Positions 1 to 7,765 of a stretch of 64,000 bases of DNA are shown here, piece after piece. Position numbers and translations under genes: made by a program. A model generated the notes under the pieces. The model was not told where the DNA came from. It did not search any database and was given only the letters and a program-made list of their open reading frames with translations. The stretch spans positions 1 through 64,000 of the forward strand of contig NZ_AUWY01000116.1 of assembly GCF_000447205.1 (NCBI RefSeq), given 5' to 3'. Origin of the DNA: Sphingobium ummariense RL-3 (GTDB taxonomy: Bacteria > Pseudomonadota > Alphaproteobacteria > Sphingomonadales > Sphingomonadaceae). The first letter of the stretch is position 1, and each line of letters begins with the position of its first letter.

Positions 1-1488
1 CTCGGCAGGCTGGCCGACCGGCCGCTGCTGCTGGCGCAACTGCTGCCGGCGCTCGACGGGCATGGAGCGCTGGTCGACATGCTGTCCCGCGCTCTGGTGC
101 CGAGCCCGCCGACCGAGACCGCCAATGGCGGCTATATCGCCGACAGCTATGACGCGGCGCTGGACGAGCTGCGGCGCATGGCCGGCGACGGGCGCCGCGC
201 GATCGCCGCGCTGGAAACGAAATATCGCGAGCAGACGGGGATCGGCTCGCTCAAGATCCGGCATAACGGTGTGCTCGGCTATCATGTCGAGGTGCCGGCG
301 CGCGCGGCCGACCCGCTGATGCGCCCCGAAAGCGGCTTCACCCACCGGCAGACGCTGGCCGGCGTCGTGCGCTTCAATTCGGTCGATCTGCACGAAGAGG
401 CGGGCCGGGTGGCGCAAGCGGGTGCCCATGCATTGGCCGCCGAGGCCGCTCATCTCGAGGAGCTGATCGAGGCGGTGCTGACGCGCAAGGCCGACATCGC
501 CCGCGCCGCAGATGCGCTCGCCCGGCTGGACGTGGCGGCAGCGCTCGCCGAGCGCGCCGCGGAGGGCGGCTGGCAAAGACCGCATTTCGTGCCGGAGGAT
601 GGCGCCGGTCCCTGCCTGGACATCGTGGGCGGGCGGCATCCGGTGGTCGAGGATTCGCTGCGGCAGCAGGGGCAACCGTTCGTCGCCAACGACTGCGGCC
701 TGTCACCCGACGATCGGCTGTGGCTGGTGACCGGCCCGAATATGGGCGGCAAGTCGACCTTCCTGCGGCAGAACGCCCTGATCGTAATCCTGGCACAGGC
801 GGGCGCCTTCGTCCCCGCGCAACGCGCGACGCTCACGCTGGTGGACCGGCTGTTCAGCCGCGTCGGCGCATCGGACAATCTTGCCAAGGGGCGGTCGACC
901 TTCATGGTCGAGATGGTGGAGACCGCGGCGATCCTGAGCCAGGCGACCGAGCGCAGCTTCGTGATCCTGGACGAGGTGGGGCGCGGTACGTCGACCTATG
1001 ACGGGCTGGCGCTCGCCTGGGCCGTGGTGGAGGCGGTGCATGAAGTGAACCGCTGCCGCTGCCTGTTCGCGACCCATTATCACGAGCTGACGCGGCTGGC
1101 GGAAACGCTGCCGGCGCTGTCGCTGCACCATGTCCGCGCGCGCGAATGGAAGGGCGACCTGGTGTTGCTGCACGAACTGGCCGAAGGGCCGGCGGACCGC
1201 AGCTATGGCCTGGCGGTGGCGCGGCTGGCGGGCCTGCCCGCCCATGTGCTGAAACGGGCCAAGGACGTGCTGGCGCGGCTGGAGGCGGGCAAGGCGAAAA
1301 CCGGGGGGATTGCCGCGGGACTGGACGACCTGCCGCTGTTCGCCGCCGCCGCCGCGCAGCAGGAACAGGCGCCCGATCCGCTGCACGCGGCGCTGGACGC
1401 CATCGATGCCGATGCCCTGTCGCCGCGCGAGGCGCTCGATCACATCTATCGATTGAAACAACTGGCCGCAGCGCAGAAGCGCGACTAG
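1..1488 (+). CDS. mutS: DNA mismatch repair protein MutS (3' part)
   Basis: MutS recognises mismatched or looped-out bases and starts methyl-independent or MutL-dependent repair in the cytoplasm. The reading frame is open from the first base, so the gene begins outside the window and about 495 C-terminal codons are present. The fragment covers the clamp/lever region and the whole ABC-type ATPase: Walker A GPNMGGKST at fragment residue 245 and Walker B VILDEVGRGTSTYDG from about residue 321, followed by the FATHYHEL signature. The C-terminal tail (LSPREALDHIYRLKQL) is the usual end of MutS. The TAG stop lies 9 bases before glnD, so the two genes are probably co-transcribed. Identification is certain; only the 5' end is missing. 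Confidence 0.97.
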   Translation, partial: LGRLADRPLLLAQLLPALDGHGALVDMLSRALVPSPPTETANGGYIADSYDAALDELRRMAGDGRRAIAALETKYREQTGIGSLKIRHNGVLGYHVEVPARAADPLMRPESGFTHRQTLAGVVRFNSVDLHEEAGRVAQAGAHALAAEAAHLEELIEAVLTRKADIARAADALARLDVAAALAERAAEGGWQRPHFVPEDGAGPCLDIVGGRHPVVEDSLRQQGQPFVANDCGLSPDDRLWLVTGPNMGGKSTFLRQNALIVILAQAGAFVPAQRATLTLVDRLFSRVGASDNLAKGRSTFMVEMVETAAILSQATERSFVILDEVGRGTSTYDGLALAWAVVEAVHEVNRCRCLFATHYHELTRLAETLPALSLHHVRAREWKGDLVLLHELAEGPADRSYGLAVARLAGLPAHVLKRAKDVLARLEAGKAKTGGIAAGLDDLPLFAAAAAQQEQAPDPLHAALDAIDADALSPREALDHIYRLKQLAAAQKRD

Positions 1489-1497
1489 ATAGGCGCC

Positions 1498-4260
1498 ATG
1501 GTCATGCAGTTCCCTGCATTGGGGTCGCGCCGCACCATCATCGACCGTCGCGCGATATCCGACAGCATCACCGCCCTGGCGCAGGCGCATCGGGGCGATC
1601 GCGCGATATTGCGCCCGCTGATCGTGAAGGAATTGAAGGCCGCCCTGGAAGCGGGACGGCTGGAGGTGGCCCGACGGCTGGAGGCCAAGCCCACCCGCGG
1701 GCGGGAAGCGGTGACGGCCTTCGCCTTCCTGATCGACCAGATATTGCGGCTGCTCTACGACGCGACCACCCATCACCTCTACCCGGCGGGTAACCGCAGC
1801 ACCGGCGAGCGCATCGTGCTGATCGCGGTGGGCGGCTACGGCCGGGGCGAGATGGCGCCGCACAGCGATGTCGACATCGGCTTCATCACGCCCTGGAAGC
1901 CGACGGGATGGACCGAGCAGGTCATCGAATCCATGCTCTATTCGCTCTGGGATCTGGGCCTCAAGGTCGGGCACAGCAGCCGCTCCGTCGACGAGACGAT
2001 GCGCATGGCGAAATCGGACCTGACGGTGCGCACCGCCCTGCTGGAGGCCCGCTACATCTGGGGCGACCGAGCGCTCTACGAGGAGACCGCGAAGCGCTTC
2101 GACGCGGAGGTGATGCAGGGCACCGCCCGCGCCTTCGTCACCGAGAAGCTGGAGGAGCGCGACGAGCGGCACAAGCGGATGGGCGACAGCCGCTACGTCG
2201 TCGAACCCAATGTCAAGGAAGGCAAGGGCGGCCTGCGCGACCTGCATACACTGTTCTGGATCGGGAAATATGTGAACCGGGTCCGGTCGGTGGCGGAGCT
2301 TGTCGATGTCGGCCTGCTGACCCAGGCGGAGCTGCGCCAGTTCCAGAAGGCGGAGGATTTCCTCTGGGCGGTGCGCTGCCACCTGCACATGATCACCGGC
2401 CGCGCCGAGGACCGGCTGACCTTCGACCTGCAGCTCGAGACGGCGACAAGGATGCACTTCATCGGGCGGCACGGCCGATCGGGGGTGGAGCGCTTCATGC
2501 GCTACTATTTCCTCAACGCGAAGACGGTGGGCGACCTGACCGCGGTGTTCCTGGCGCATCTGGACGACCAGCTCGCGGCGAAGGGGCGCCGCTATGTCCC
2601 CGCCTTCTTCCGTCGTCCCAAGAAGCTGGACGGCTTCGTGCTCGAGCGGGGCCGACTCGCGCTGCCGAGCGACGATTTCTTCCAGGAGGATCCGGTCCGG
2701 CTGCTGGAGATCTTCGCAGTCGCCGACCGCCACGGCCTCGCCATCCATCCAAGCGCCATGCGCGCTGCAAGCCGCGACGCGGGCCTCATCTCCGCCAAGG
2801 TCCGGCGCGACCCGCGCGCCAACGCCGCCTTCCTGCAGGTGCTGACATCCCCGCGCGATTCCGAGACGGTGCTGCGCTGGATGAACGAATCGAGCGTGTT
2901 CGGCCGCTTCATCCCCGATTTCCGCCGGGTCGTGGCGCAGATGCAGTTCGACATGTATCACCACTACACGGTGGACGAGCACACGATCCGCGCCGTCGGG
3001 CTGCTCGCGCAGATCGAGAAGGGCGACCTCGCCAAGGACCATCCGCTGGCGACCGACATCATGGGCAAGCTGATCTCGCGCCGGGTGCTCTATGTCGCAG
3101 TGCTGCTGCACGACATCGCCAAGGGACGCGGCGGCGACCACAGCATCCTGGGTGCGGAAGTGGCCGAGCATCTCTGCCCGCGGCTGGGGCTGACGCCCGC
3201 TGAGACGGAGACGGTCGCCTGGCTGGTGCGCTATCACCTGCTCATGTCCGCGACCGCCTTCAAGCGCGACCTTTCCGACTACAAGACCATCCTCGACTTC
3301 ATCGACGTGGTGCAGAGCCCCGAACGGCTGAAACTGCTGCTGTGCCTGACCGTGGTCGACATCCGCGCCGTGGGGCCGGGCGTCTGGAACAGCTGGAAGC
3401 GCCAGTTGCTGGGCGACCTCTACGAGGCGGCGGAGGAGGTGCTGCGGCTCGGCCACAAGCAGAAGGGCCGGTCGGAGCGGGTCGTCGTGAAGCAGGAGGC
3501 ACTGCGCCTGGCCCTGGGACAGACCGAGGCGGAGTTCGAGCCGCTGCGCAGGCGGCTGCCCGAATCCTACTGGATCGCCGAGCCCGACGACATCCTGTTT
3601 CACAATGCGCAGCATATCCTGGCGGCAGGCGATTCCCCGCTGTCGATCGCCGCACAATATTATCCGCAGCGCGGCGCCACGCTGGTCACGGTCTATGCGA
3701 CGGACCATCCGGGCCTGTTCTACCGCATCGCCGGCGCCATCCACCTGGCGGGCGGCAACATCATCGATGCGCGCATCCACACGACGCGCGACGGCGTCGC
3801 CATCGACAATTTCCTGGTGCAGGATCCGCTAGGCGGCGCGTTCCACAGTCCGGAGCAACTGACGCGCATCCGCAACGCGATCGAGGAATCGCTCGCGAAC
3901 CGGCACCGGATGATCACGAAGCTGGAGGCCCGGCCGCTTCCCCGCACCCGTGCCGAAGCGTTCCGCATCGTGCCCAATGTGCTGATCGACAACAAGGCGT
4001 CCAACCGCTTCACCGTCATCGAAGTCAACGCGCGGGACCGGCCGGCGCTGCTGTTCAGCCTGGCGAACGCGCTGTTCCAGTCCAAGGTGACGGTGCACAG
4101 CGCGCATGTCGCGACCTATGGCGAGCGGGCGGTCGATACTTTCTACGTTACCGACCTGCTGGGCGGGAAGATCGAGAGCAAGGGCCGGCTGCAGACGCTG
4201 GAGCGGCGGCTGCTGGAAGCGGCGGGCGGCGAGACCACCGAAATGCTGGAGCGGGCCTGA
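1498..4260 (+). CDS. glnD: Bifunctional [protein-PII] uridylyltransferase / uridylyl-removing enzyme GlnD
   Basis: GlnD senses glutamine and adds UMP to, or removes it from, PII signalling proteins, so controlling nitrogen assimilation. The 920-residue protein has the family architecture. The nucleotidyltransferase motif GGYGRGEMAPHSDVDIGF starts at about residue 112. An HD phosphohydrolase domain has VLLHDIAKGRGGDHS near residue 535. Two C-terminal ACT domains, which bind glutamine, begin near residues 727 and 838. The ATG at 1498 is followed by a second in-frame ATG at 1504, and either could be used. The gene follows mutS closely and converges on the L,D-transpeptidase gene, with one base between the two stop codons. 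Length is usual for alphaproteobacteria. Confidence 0.97.
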   Translation: MVMQFPALGSRRTIIDRRAISDSITALAQAHRGDRAILRPLIVKELKAALEAGRLEVARRLEAKPTRGREAVTAFAFLIDQILRLLYDATTHHLYPAGNRSTGERIVLIAVGGYGRGEMAPHSDVDIGFITPWKPTGWTEQVIESMLYSLWDLGLKVGHSSRSVDETMRMAKSDLTVRTALLEARYIWGDRALYEETAKRFDAEVMQGTARAFVTEKLEERDERHKRMGDSRYVVEPNVKEGKGGLRDLHTLFWIGKYVNRVRSVAELVDVGLLTQAELRQFQKAEDFLWAVRCHLHMITGRAEDRLTFDLQLETATRMHFIGRHGRSGVERFMRYYFLNAKTVGDLTAVFLAHLDDQLAAKGRRYVPAFFRRPKKLDGFVLERGRLALPSDDFFQEDPVRLLEIFAVADRHGLAIHPSAMRAASRDAGLISAKVRRDPRANAAFLQVLTSPRDSETVLRWMNESSVFGRFIPDFRRVVAQMQFDMYHHYTVDEHTIRAVGLLAQIEKGDLAKDHPLATDIMGKLISRRVLYVAVLLHDIAKGRGGDHSILGAEVAEHLCPRLGLTPAETETVAWLVRYHLLMSATAFKRDLSDYKTILDFIDVVQSPERLKLLLCLTVVDIRAVGPGVWNSWKRQLLGDLYEAAEEVLRLGHKQKGRSERVVVKQEALRLALGQTEAEFEPLRRRLPESYWIAEPDDILFHNAQHILAAGDSPLSIAAQYYPQRGATLVTVYATDHPGLFYRIAGAIHLAGGNIIDARIHTTRDGVAIDNFLVQDPLGGAFHSPEQLTRIRNAIEESLANRHRMITKLEARPLPRTRAEAFRIVPNVLIDNKASNRFTVIEVNARDRPALLFSLANALFQSKVTVHSAHVATYGERAVDTFYVTDLLGGKIESKGRLQTLERRLLEAAGGETTEMLERA

Positions 4261-4261
4261 T

Positions 4262-4762
4262 TCAGGCGATCTCCATCACGTCGCCGGGCGTGAGGAGCGG
4301 CAGCAGGCGCAGCATGTCGGCGCGCTCCAGCGCGATGCAGCCGGCGGTCGGGCGCCCTTCCGAAAGGTGGAGGAAGATCGCGCTGCCATTCCCCGGCACC
4401 GGCGGCGCGTCATTATGGCCGAGCACGACGATGATGTCATAGGCATCGTCCTGCCGCCGCAGCGTTTCGGCCGAAAAGGAACGGGGCAGGCGCACCGGGC
4501 GATTATAGGCCGGATCCGCCGGATCGTCCGACCAGCCATCCTGCGCGCGGGTCCAGCGCCATGGCAGGCGGATGCCGTCGGGGTCGGCCTTGCCCGGCCT
4601 CAGCAGGACGCCGCGCAGGGGCCAAGTGCCGATCGGCGTGCAGCCGTCCCCTTCCCGCTTTTCCGCCGCAGGGCAGCTTCCGCCCCTGCCGAGGGTGCAG
4701 GCCATGTCGAGTGCGCCGAACCGCAGGCGGGCGGCGGCGCTGTCGACATGGACGACGCTCAC
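4262..4762 (-). CDS. L,D-transpeptidase (YkuD-domain) family protein
   Basis: YkuD-domain enzymes cross-link peptidoglycan stem peptides through a catalytic cysteine, normally in the periplasm. The 166-residue protein consists of little more than the domain. The active-site signature is FLHLSEGRPTAGCIAL near residues 129-146, with the conserved His and the Cys of TAGC. An early CTPIGTWPL segment matches the family's TPxGxW motif. I see no signal peptide, which is odd for a wall enzyme, so it could act on another substrate or be exported unusually. The start ATG overlaps the ribA stop by four bases (ATGA), so it is the last gene of an xth-ribA-LDT unit. Confidence 0.85.
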   Translation of the reverse strand: MSVVHVDSAAARLRFGALDMACTLGRGGSCPAAEKREGDGCTPIGTWPLRGVLLRPGKADPDGIRLPWRWTRAQDGWSDDPADPAYNRPVRLPRSFSAETLRRQDDAYDIIVVLGHNDAPPVPGNGSAIFLHLSEGRPTAGCIALERADMLRLLPLLTPGDVMEIA

Positions 4763-5820
4763 AGCTGGTGGCCCGTGCGGTCGCGCTTCGTGGCCAGATA
4801 GCGTTCATTATAGGGGTTGGCGGGCAGGACGAGCGGCAGCCGCTCGGCTACCCTGATGCCCGCGCCTTCCAGTCCCGCCACCTTCTGTGGATTGTTGGTG
4901 AGCAGGCGCACGGTGCCGATGCCGAGAAGGTCGAGCATTCGCGCCGCAACCGAAAAATCGCGCGCGTCGATCGCGAAGCCGAGGCGGACATTGGCGTCGA
5001 CCGTATCGAAGCCCTGATCCTGCAGCGCATAAGCCCGCAGCTTGTTGACGAGGCCGATGCCGCGCCCTTCCTGCCGCAGATAGAGCAGCACGCCCCACTG
5101 CGCGTCGGCGATGCGATGCAACGCTTCGTGCAGCTGCGGACCGCAATCGCATTTGAGGCTGCCGAGCACGTCGCCGGTCAGGCATTCACTGTGCAGCCGG
5201 ACCACCGGCGGACTGGAATTGCGTTGGCCGATGACCAGGGCGACATGTTCGCGCGGCTCGTCGGGGCTGCGAAAGGCGACGATCTCCGCATTCTCCGCTG
5301 TCGACACCGGCAGGCGCGCCCGCGTCGCGATGGCAAGATGCGCCGCATCGTCATAGGCTGCAACATCGGGGACCTCAACGACGACCTCGCTTTCCCCTTC
5401 GGTGCTGCCGACGAAGAAAGCGGGCAGAATCCCGGCGAGTCTTGCCAGACGCAGCGCTGCCTCGGCAGCCTGCGGCGCGGCGAGCGCCTTCGCCTGGAAG
5501 GGCCCCTTGAGCGGCGAGGCGAGGTCGCGCACGGGATCGGCGATCGCCATCGCGGCGGCAGCGTCGATCCAGGGCGTGCGGGCGATCAGCACCGGCAGGT
5601 CGGGATCGGCAGCGGCGAGCTGGTTGGCGAGCTTGAGCGTCTGCGCGCGCGCGGCGGAGATCAGCAGGTCTGCGCGATCTTCGGGATCGAAGCCGGCGAG
5701 CGTCACCGCATCCGCCCCCTCGATCGCCATCAGCCGCAGCGCGCCGTCGTCCGCCCGTACGGTCACCGCCCAGCCGCGCCGCAGGGCGTCGATGGCGCGG
5801 GCGGCAGCGCGGGCGGACAT
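4759..5820 (-). CDS. ribA: GTP cyclohydrolase II with N-terminal extension
   Basis: RibA opens the imidazole ring of GTP in the first step of riboflavin synthesis. The C-terminal 200 residues of this 353-residue protein are a complete GTP cyclohydrolase II: zinc ligands in ECLTGDVLGSLKCDCGPQL and the RQEGRGIGL substrate-binding segment, ending with the LTNNPQKVAGLEGAGI region. About 150 N-terminal residues precede it. They begin like a RibB (DHBP synthase) domain, AIDALRRGWAVTVRADDGALR, but the acidic catalytic segment of RibB (DDENRENEGD-like) is absent, so this half is probably not an active DHBP synthase. The ATG at 5820 overlaps the xth stop codon by one base. A much longer frame upstream lies inside xth and was rejected. 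Confidence 0.92.
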   Translation of the reverse strand: MSARAAARAIDALRRGWAVTVRADDGALRLMAIEGADAVTLAGFDPEDRADLLISAARAQTLKLANQLAAADPDLPVLIARTPWIDAAAAMAIADPVRDLASPLKGPFQAKALAAPQAAEAALRLARLAGILPAFFVGSTEGESEVVVEVPDVAAYDDAAHLAIATRARLPVSTAENAEIVAFRSPDEPREHVALVIGQRNSSPPVVRLHSECLTGDVLGSLKCDCGPQLHEALHRIADAQWGVLLYLRQEGRGIGLVNKLRAYALQDQGFDTVDANVRLGFAIDARDFSVAARMLDLLGIGTVRLLTNNPQKVAGLEGAGIRVAERLPLVLPANPYNERYLATKRDRTGHQL

Positions 5821-6617
5821 CAGAAGGCGAATTCCGTGACGATCGGCACATGGTCCGAAGGCCGCAGCCATCCGCGCACGGGCTCTATGACACGGTGGCT
5901 GACCGCCTTTTCGGCCACGTCGGGCGTCATCCACATATGGTCCAGCCGGCGGCCGCGATCCGATTCCGACCAGTCGCGGGCGCGATAGCTCCACCAGGTG
6001 TAGAGCCTCTCCGGCGCGGGGAAGAACTTGCGGCCGATGTCGACCCAGTTGTTCGACGCCTGCAGCCGGGCCAGGATCTCGCACTCGATCGGCGTATGGC
6101 TGACGACGTTGAGGAGCTGCTTGTGGCTCCACACGTCGCATTCCATCGGGGCGATATTGAAGTCTCCGGTGAGGATGGTGGGCTTGTCGTCCAGCGCGGT
6201 CGACCACTGGATCATCCGCTCAAGGAAGTCGAGCTTCTGGCCGAATTTGGGGTTGAGCGTCCGGTCGGGGATGTCGCCGCCCGCGGGCACATAGACATTC
6301 TCGATCCGCACGCCATTGTCCAGCCGCACGCCGACATGACGCGCCTCGCCATTGGCCTGCCAGTCGAGCCGGTCGTGCTCGCGGATCGGCACCTTCGACA
6401 GGATGGCGACGCCATGGTGCATGGGCTGGCCGTGCAGCACCTGATGGTTATAGCCGCGCTGGCGAAACAGGCCGGCAGGGAAGGTGTCGTTCACCACCTT
6501 CGTTTCCTGCAGGCACAGGATGTCGGGGGATTCCTCGATCAGGAAGCGCTCGACGATTTCGAGCCGGGCACGGACGCTGTTGATGTTCCAGGACGCGATA
6601 CTGAGAGTTTGGGGCAT
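5820..6617 (-). CDS. xth: Exodeoxyribonuclease III / AP endonuclease
   Basis: Members of the Xth/ExoIII family cut DNA 5' to abasic sites and remove 3' blocking groups in base-excision repair. The 265-residue protein has the endonuclease/exonuclease/phosphatase fold motifs: ASWNINSVRARL at the N terminus, CLQETKV with the metal-binding Glu, TGDFNIAP, RLDHMWMTPD, and the final SDHVPIVTEF with the catalytic His. The ATG at 6617 is chosen because the family begins immediately before SIASWNIN. The only upstream in-frame start is a GTG at 6635. It heads an operon with ribA and the YkuD gene. Confidence 0.95.
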   Translation of the reverse strand: MPQTLSIASWNINSVRARLEIVERFLIEESPDILCLQETKVVNDTFPAGLFRQRGYNHQVLHGQPMHHGVAILSKVPIREHDRLDWQANGEARHVGVRLDNGVRIENVYVPAGGDIPDRTLNPKFGQKLDFLERMIQWSTALDDKPTILTGDFNIAPMECDVWSHKQLLNVVSHTPIECEILARLQASNNWVDIGRKFFPAPERLYTWWSYRARDWSESDRGRRLDHMWMTPDVAEKAVSHRVIEPVRGWLRPSDHVPIVTEFAF

Positions 6618-6688
6618 GCCGATCCCACTAGGCACCTAAGCCCCGCGGCGCAAGGGTGGCCCTCCCCGGCGCCGGGGCGGCACAAAGT

Positions 6689-6722
6689 AAGACCCCCGCT
6701 CCGGGGGCGTGGAACGGGGGTC
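6689..6722 (-). terminator. Probable terminator downstream of the LolA-like gene
   Basis: An inverted repeat GACCCCCG (6691-6698) / CGGGGGTC (6715-6722) with a 16-base loop is followed, read on the minus strand, by TTACTTTG. This fits a modest intrinsic terminator for the LolA-like gene. An alternative smaller hairpin can form inside the loop. The region 6618-6886 otherwise shows no gene. Confidence 0.5.
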
Positions 6723-6886
6723 TCGATCGCGCCCTTGAAGCGCTCTGCGGCGAAGGCTGGATCCGGGTAACAGGGGGGAAATCCCGGATAGCGTCCCGCG
6801 CCGTCGATGCTCTGATTAGCGTTCCGGATATGAGCGCTGGATGAACGGAAGCAGAAAGTTTTCCATCCATCGCAGCACGCGCTCCA

Positions 6887-7528
6887 TTAACCGCCCGTCG
6901 AGCGTCCCTTCGGCCGGGGATCGACCCAGCGGAACGCGGAATTCGCCACCGGCACGCCGTAGCGCTGATTGGTGAGGCGGACTGCGGTGCGGTTGTTCTG
7001 GGAATCCAGCGCAACCCAGCCATAAAGCTGCAGGCCGGCCGGACCGGACGGGTCGCGGTTGAAGATCATGGTGATGGTGCCGAATTCGGGCCGCTTGGGA
7101 TCACGCGCCTGCACCGAAAGGATCTTGGGATCGCCGGTCTGGATCACCCGGCCGAATTTCGACAGATCCTTCGACGGGTCGATCAGCGCGCCGAGCGGCG
7201 AGTTGCCGATCGGCCAGCGCTGCACCTGCCGCACTTCATAGTCGATCATCGTCAGCGCCTTGCCGTCGCCGACGATGAGCAGCGGGACGCCCTTCTGATA
7301 CTGGAAGCGGATCTTGCCGGGCTGCTTGATGGTAAGCTGCCCGGTGAGCGTCTGGCCGTTGCGGTCGGTCTGCGCGAAATCGGCGGTCATGGTGGTGACG
7401 GCGCGGATATAGGCGTTGACCTGGCCGAGGTCGGATACGTCCTGCTGGGCGACGGCAGGCGCCGACAGCAGGGCGGCGGGGCCGGACACGGCCAGCGCCA
7501 GAGCGAGGGGCGCAAGGATGCGCTTCAT
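6887..7528 (-). CDS. Outer-membrane lipoprotein carrier LolA-like protein
   Basis: LolA-family proteins carry lipoproteins or other lipids across the periplasm in a hydrophobic half-barrel. The 213-residue product has a signal peptide (MKRILAPLALALAVSGPAAL, cleavage after PAVAQ) and then the LolA pattern: MTADFAQTDRNGQTLTGQL, KPGKIRFQY-like segment (here QPGKIRFQYQKG), and the repeated beta strands through DYEVRQVQRWPI. Start 7528 is chosen over the upstream ATG at 7603 because it begins the signal peptide and has GGAG about 8 bases upstream. The gene is monocistronic, with a hairpin after it. It could also be a DUF-type LolA relative (outer-membrane lipoprotein-sorting protein) rather than LolA itself. 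Confidence 0.85.
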   Translation of the reverse strand: MKRILAPLALALAVSGPAALLSAPAVAQQDVSDLGQVNAYIRAVTTMTADFAQTDRNGQTLTGQLTIKQPGKIRFQYQKGVPLLIVGDGKALTMIDYEVRQVQRWPIGNSPLGALIDPSKDLSKFGRVIQTGDPKILSVQARDPKRPEFGTITMIFNRDPSGPAGLQLYGWVALDSQNNRTAVRLTNQRYGVPVANSAFRWVDPRPKGRSTGG

Positions 7529-7710
7529 GGGTCTTCTCCGTTGGTTCGGGATGGCTTTTCTAGGAGGCGAGGCTTGAACCCGTTGTGAACCCCGCCGTTC
7601 CATCGGGCAAGGAGCGGGCGCGTTCCTACGAAGTTCACAGTGTCGCTGGGCGGATCAGAGCCAGCTCGCAGCAGGCCGTCTCTCCAGCCCGACCCGACGG
7701 CAACGGCGGC

Positions 7711-7743
7711 AAAAAGAAAAAGGGCCGGCAATGCCGGCCCTTT
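7711..7743 (-). terminator. Rho-independent terminator of the TonB receptor gene
   Basis: The arms GGGCCGGC (7722-7729) and GCCGGCCC (7733-7740) are separated by three bases and extended by AAA/TTT pairs. On the minus strand the hairpin is followed by a T-rich tract (complement of 7711-7721). It lies 23 bases beyond the receptor stop codon, a classic intrinsic terminator. Confidence 0.88.
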
Positions 7744-7765
7744 CCTTTCGTTCCGATCGGATCGA

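Noticed and set aside
703..3780. A minus-strand open frame of about 1025 codons antisense to mutS/glnD
   Set aside because: Shadow of GC-rich third positions; composition is rich in Arg, Gln, His and Asp with no domain, and glnD on the other strand is unambiguous.
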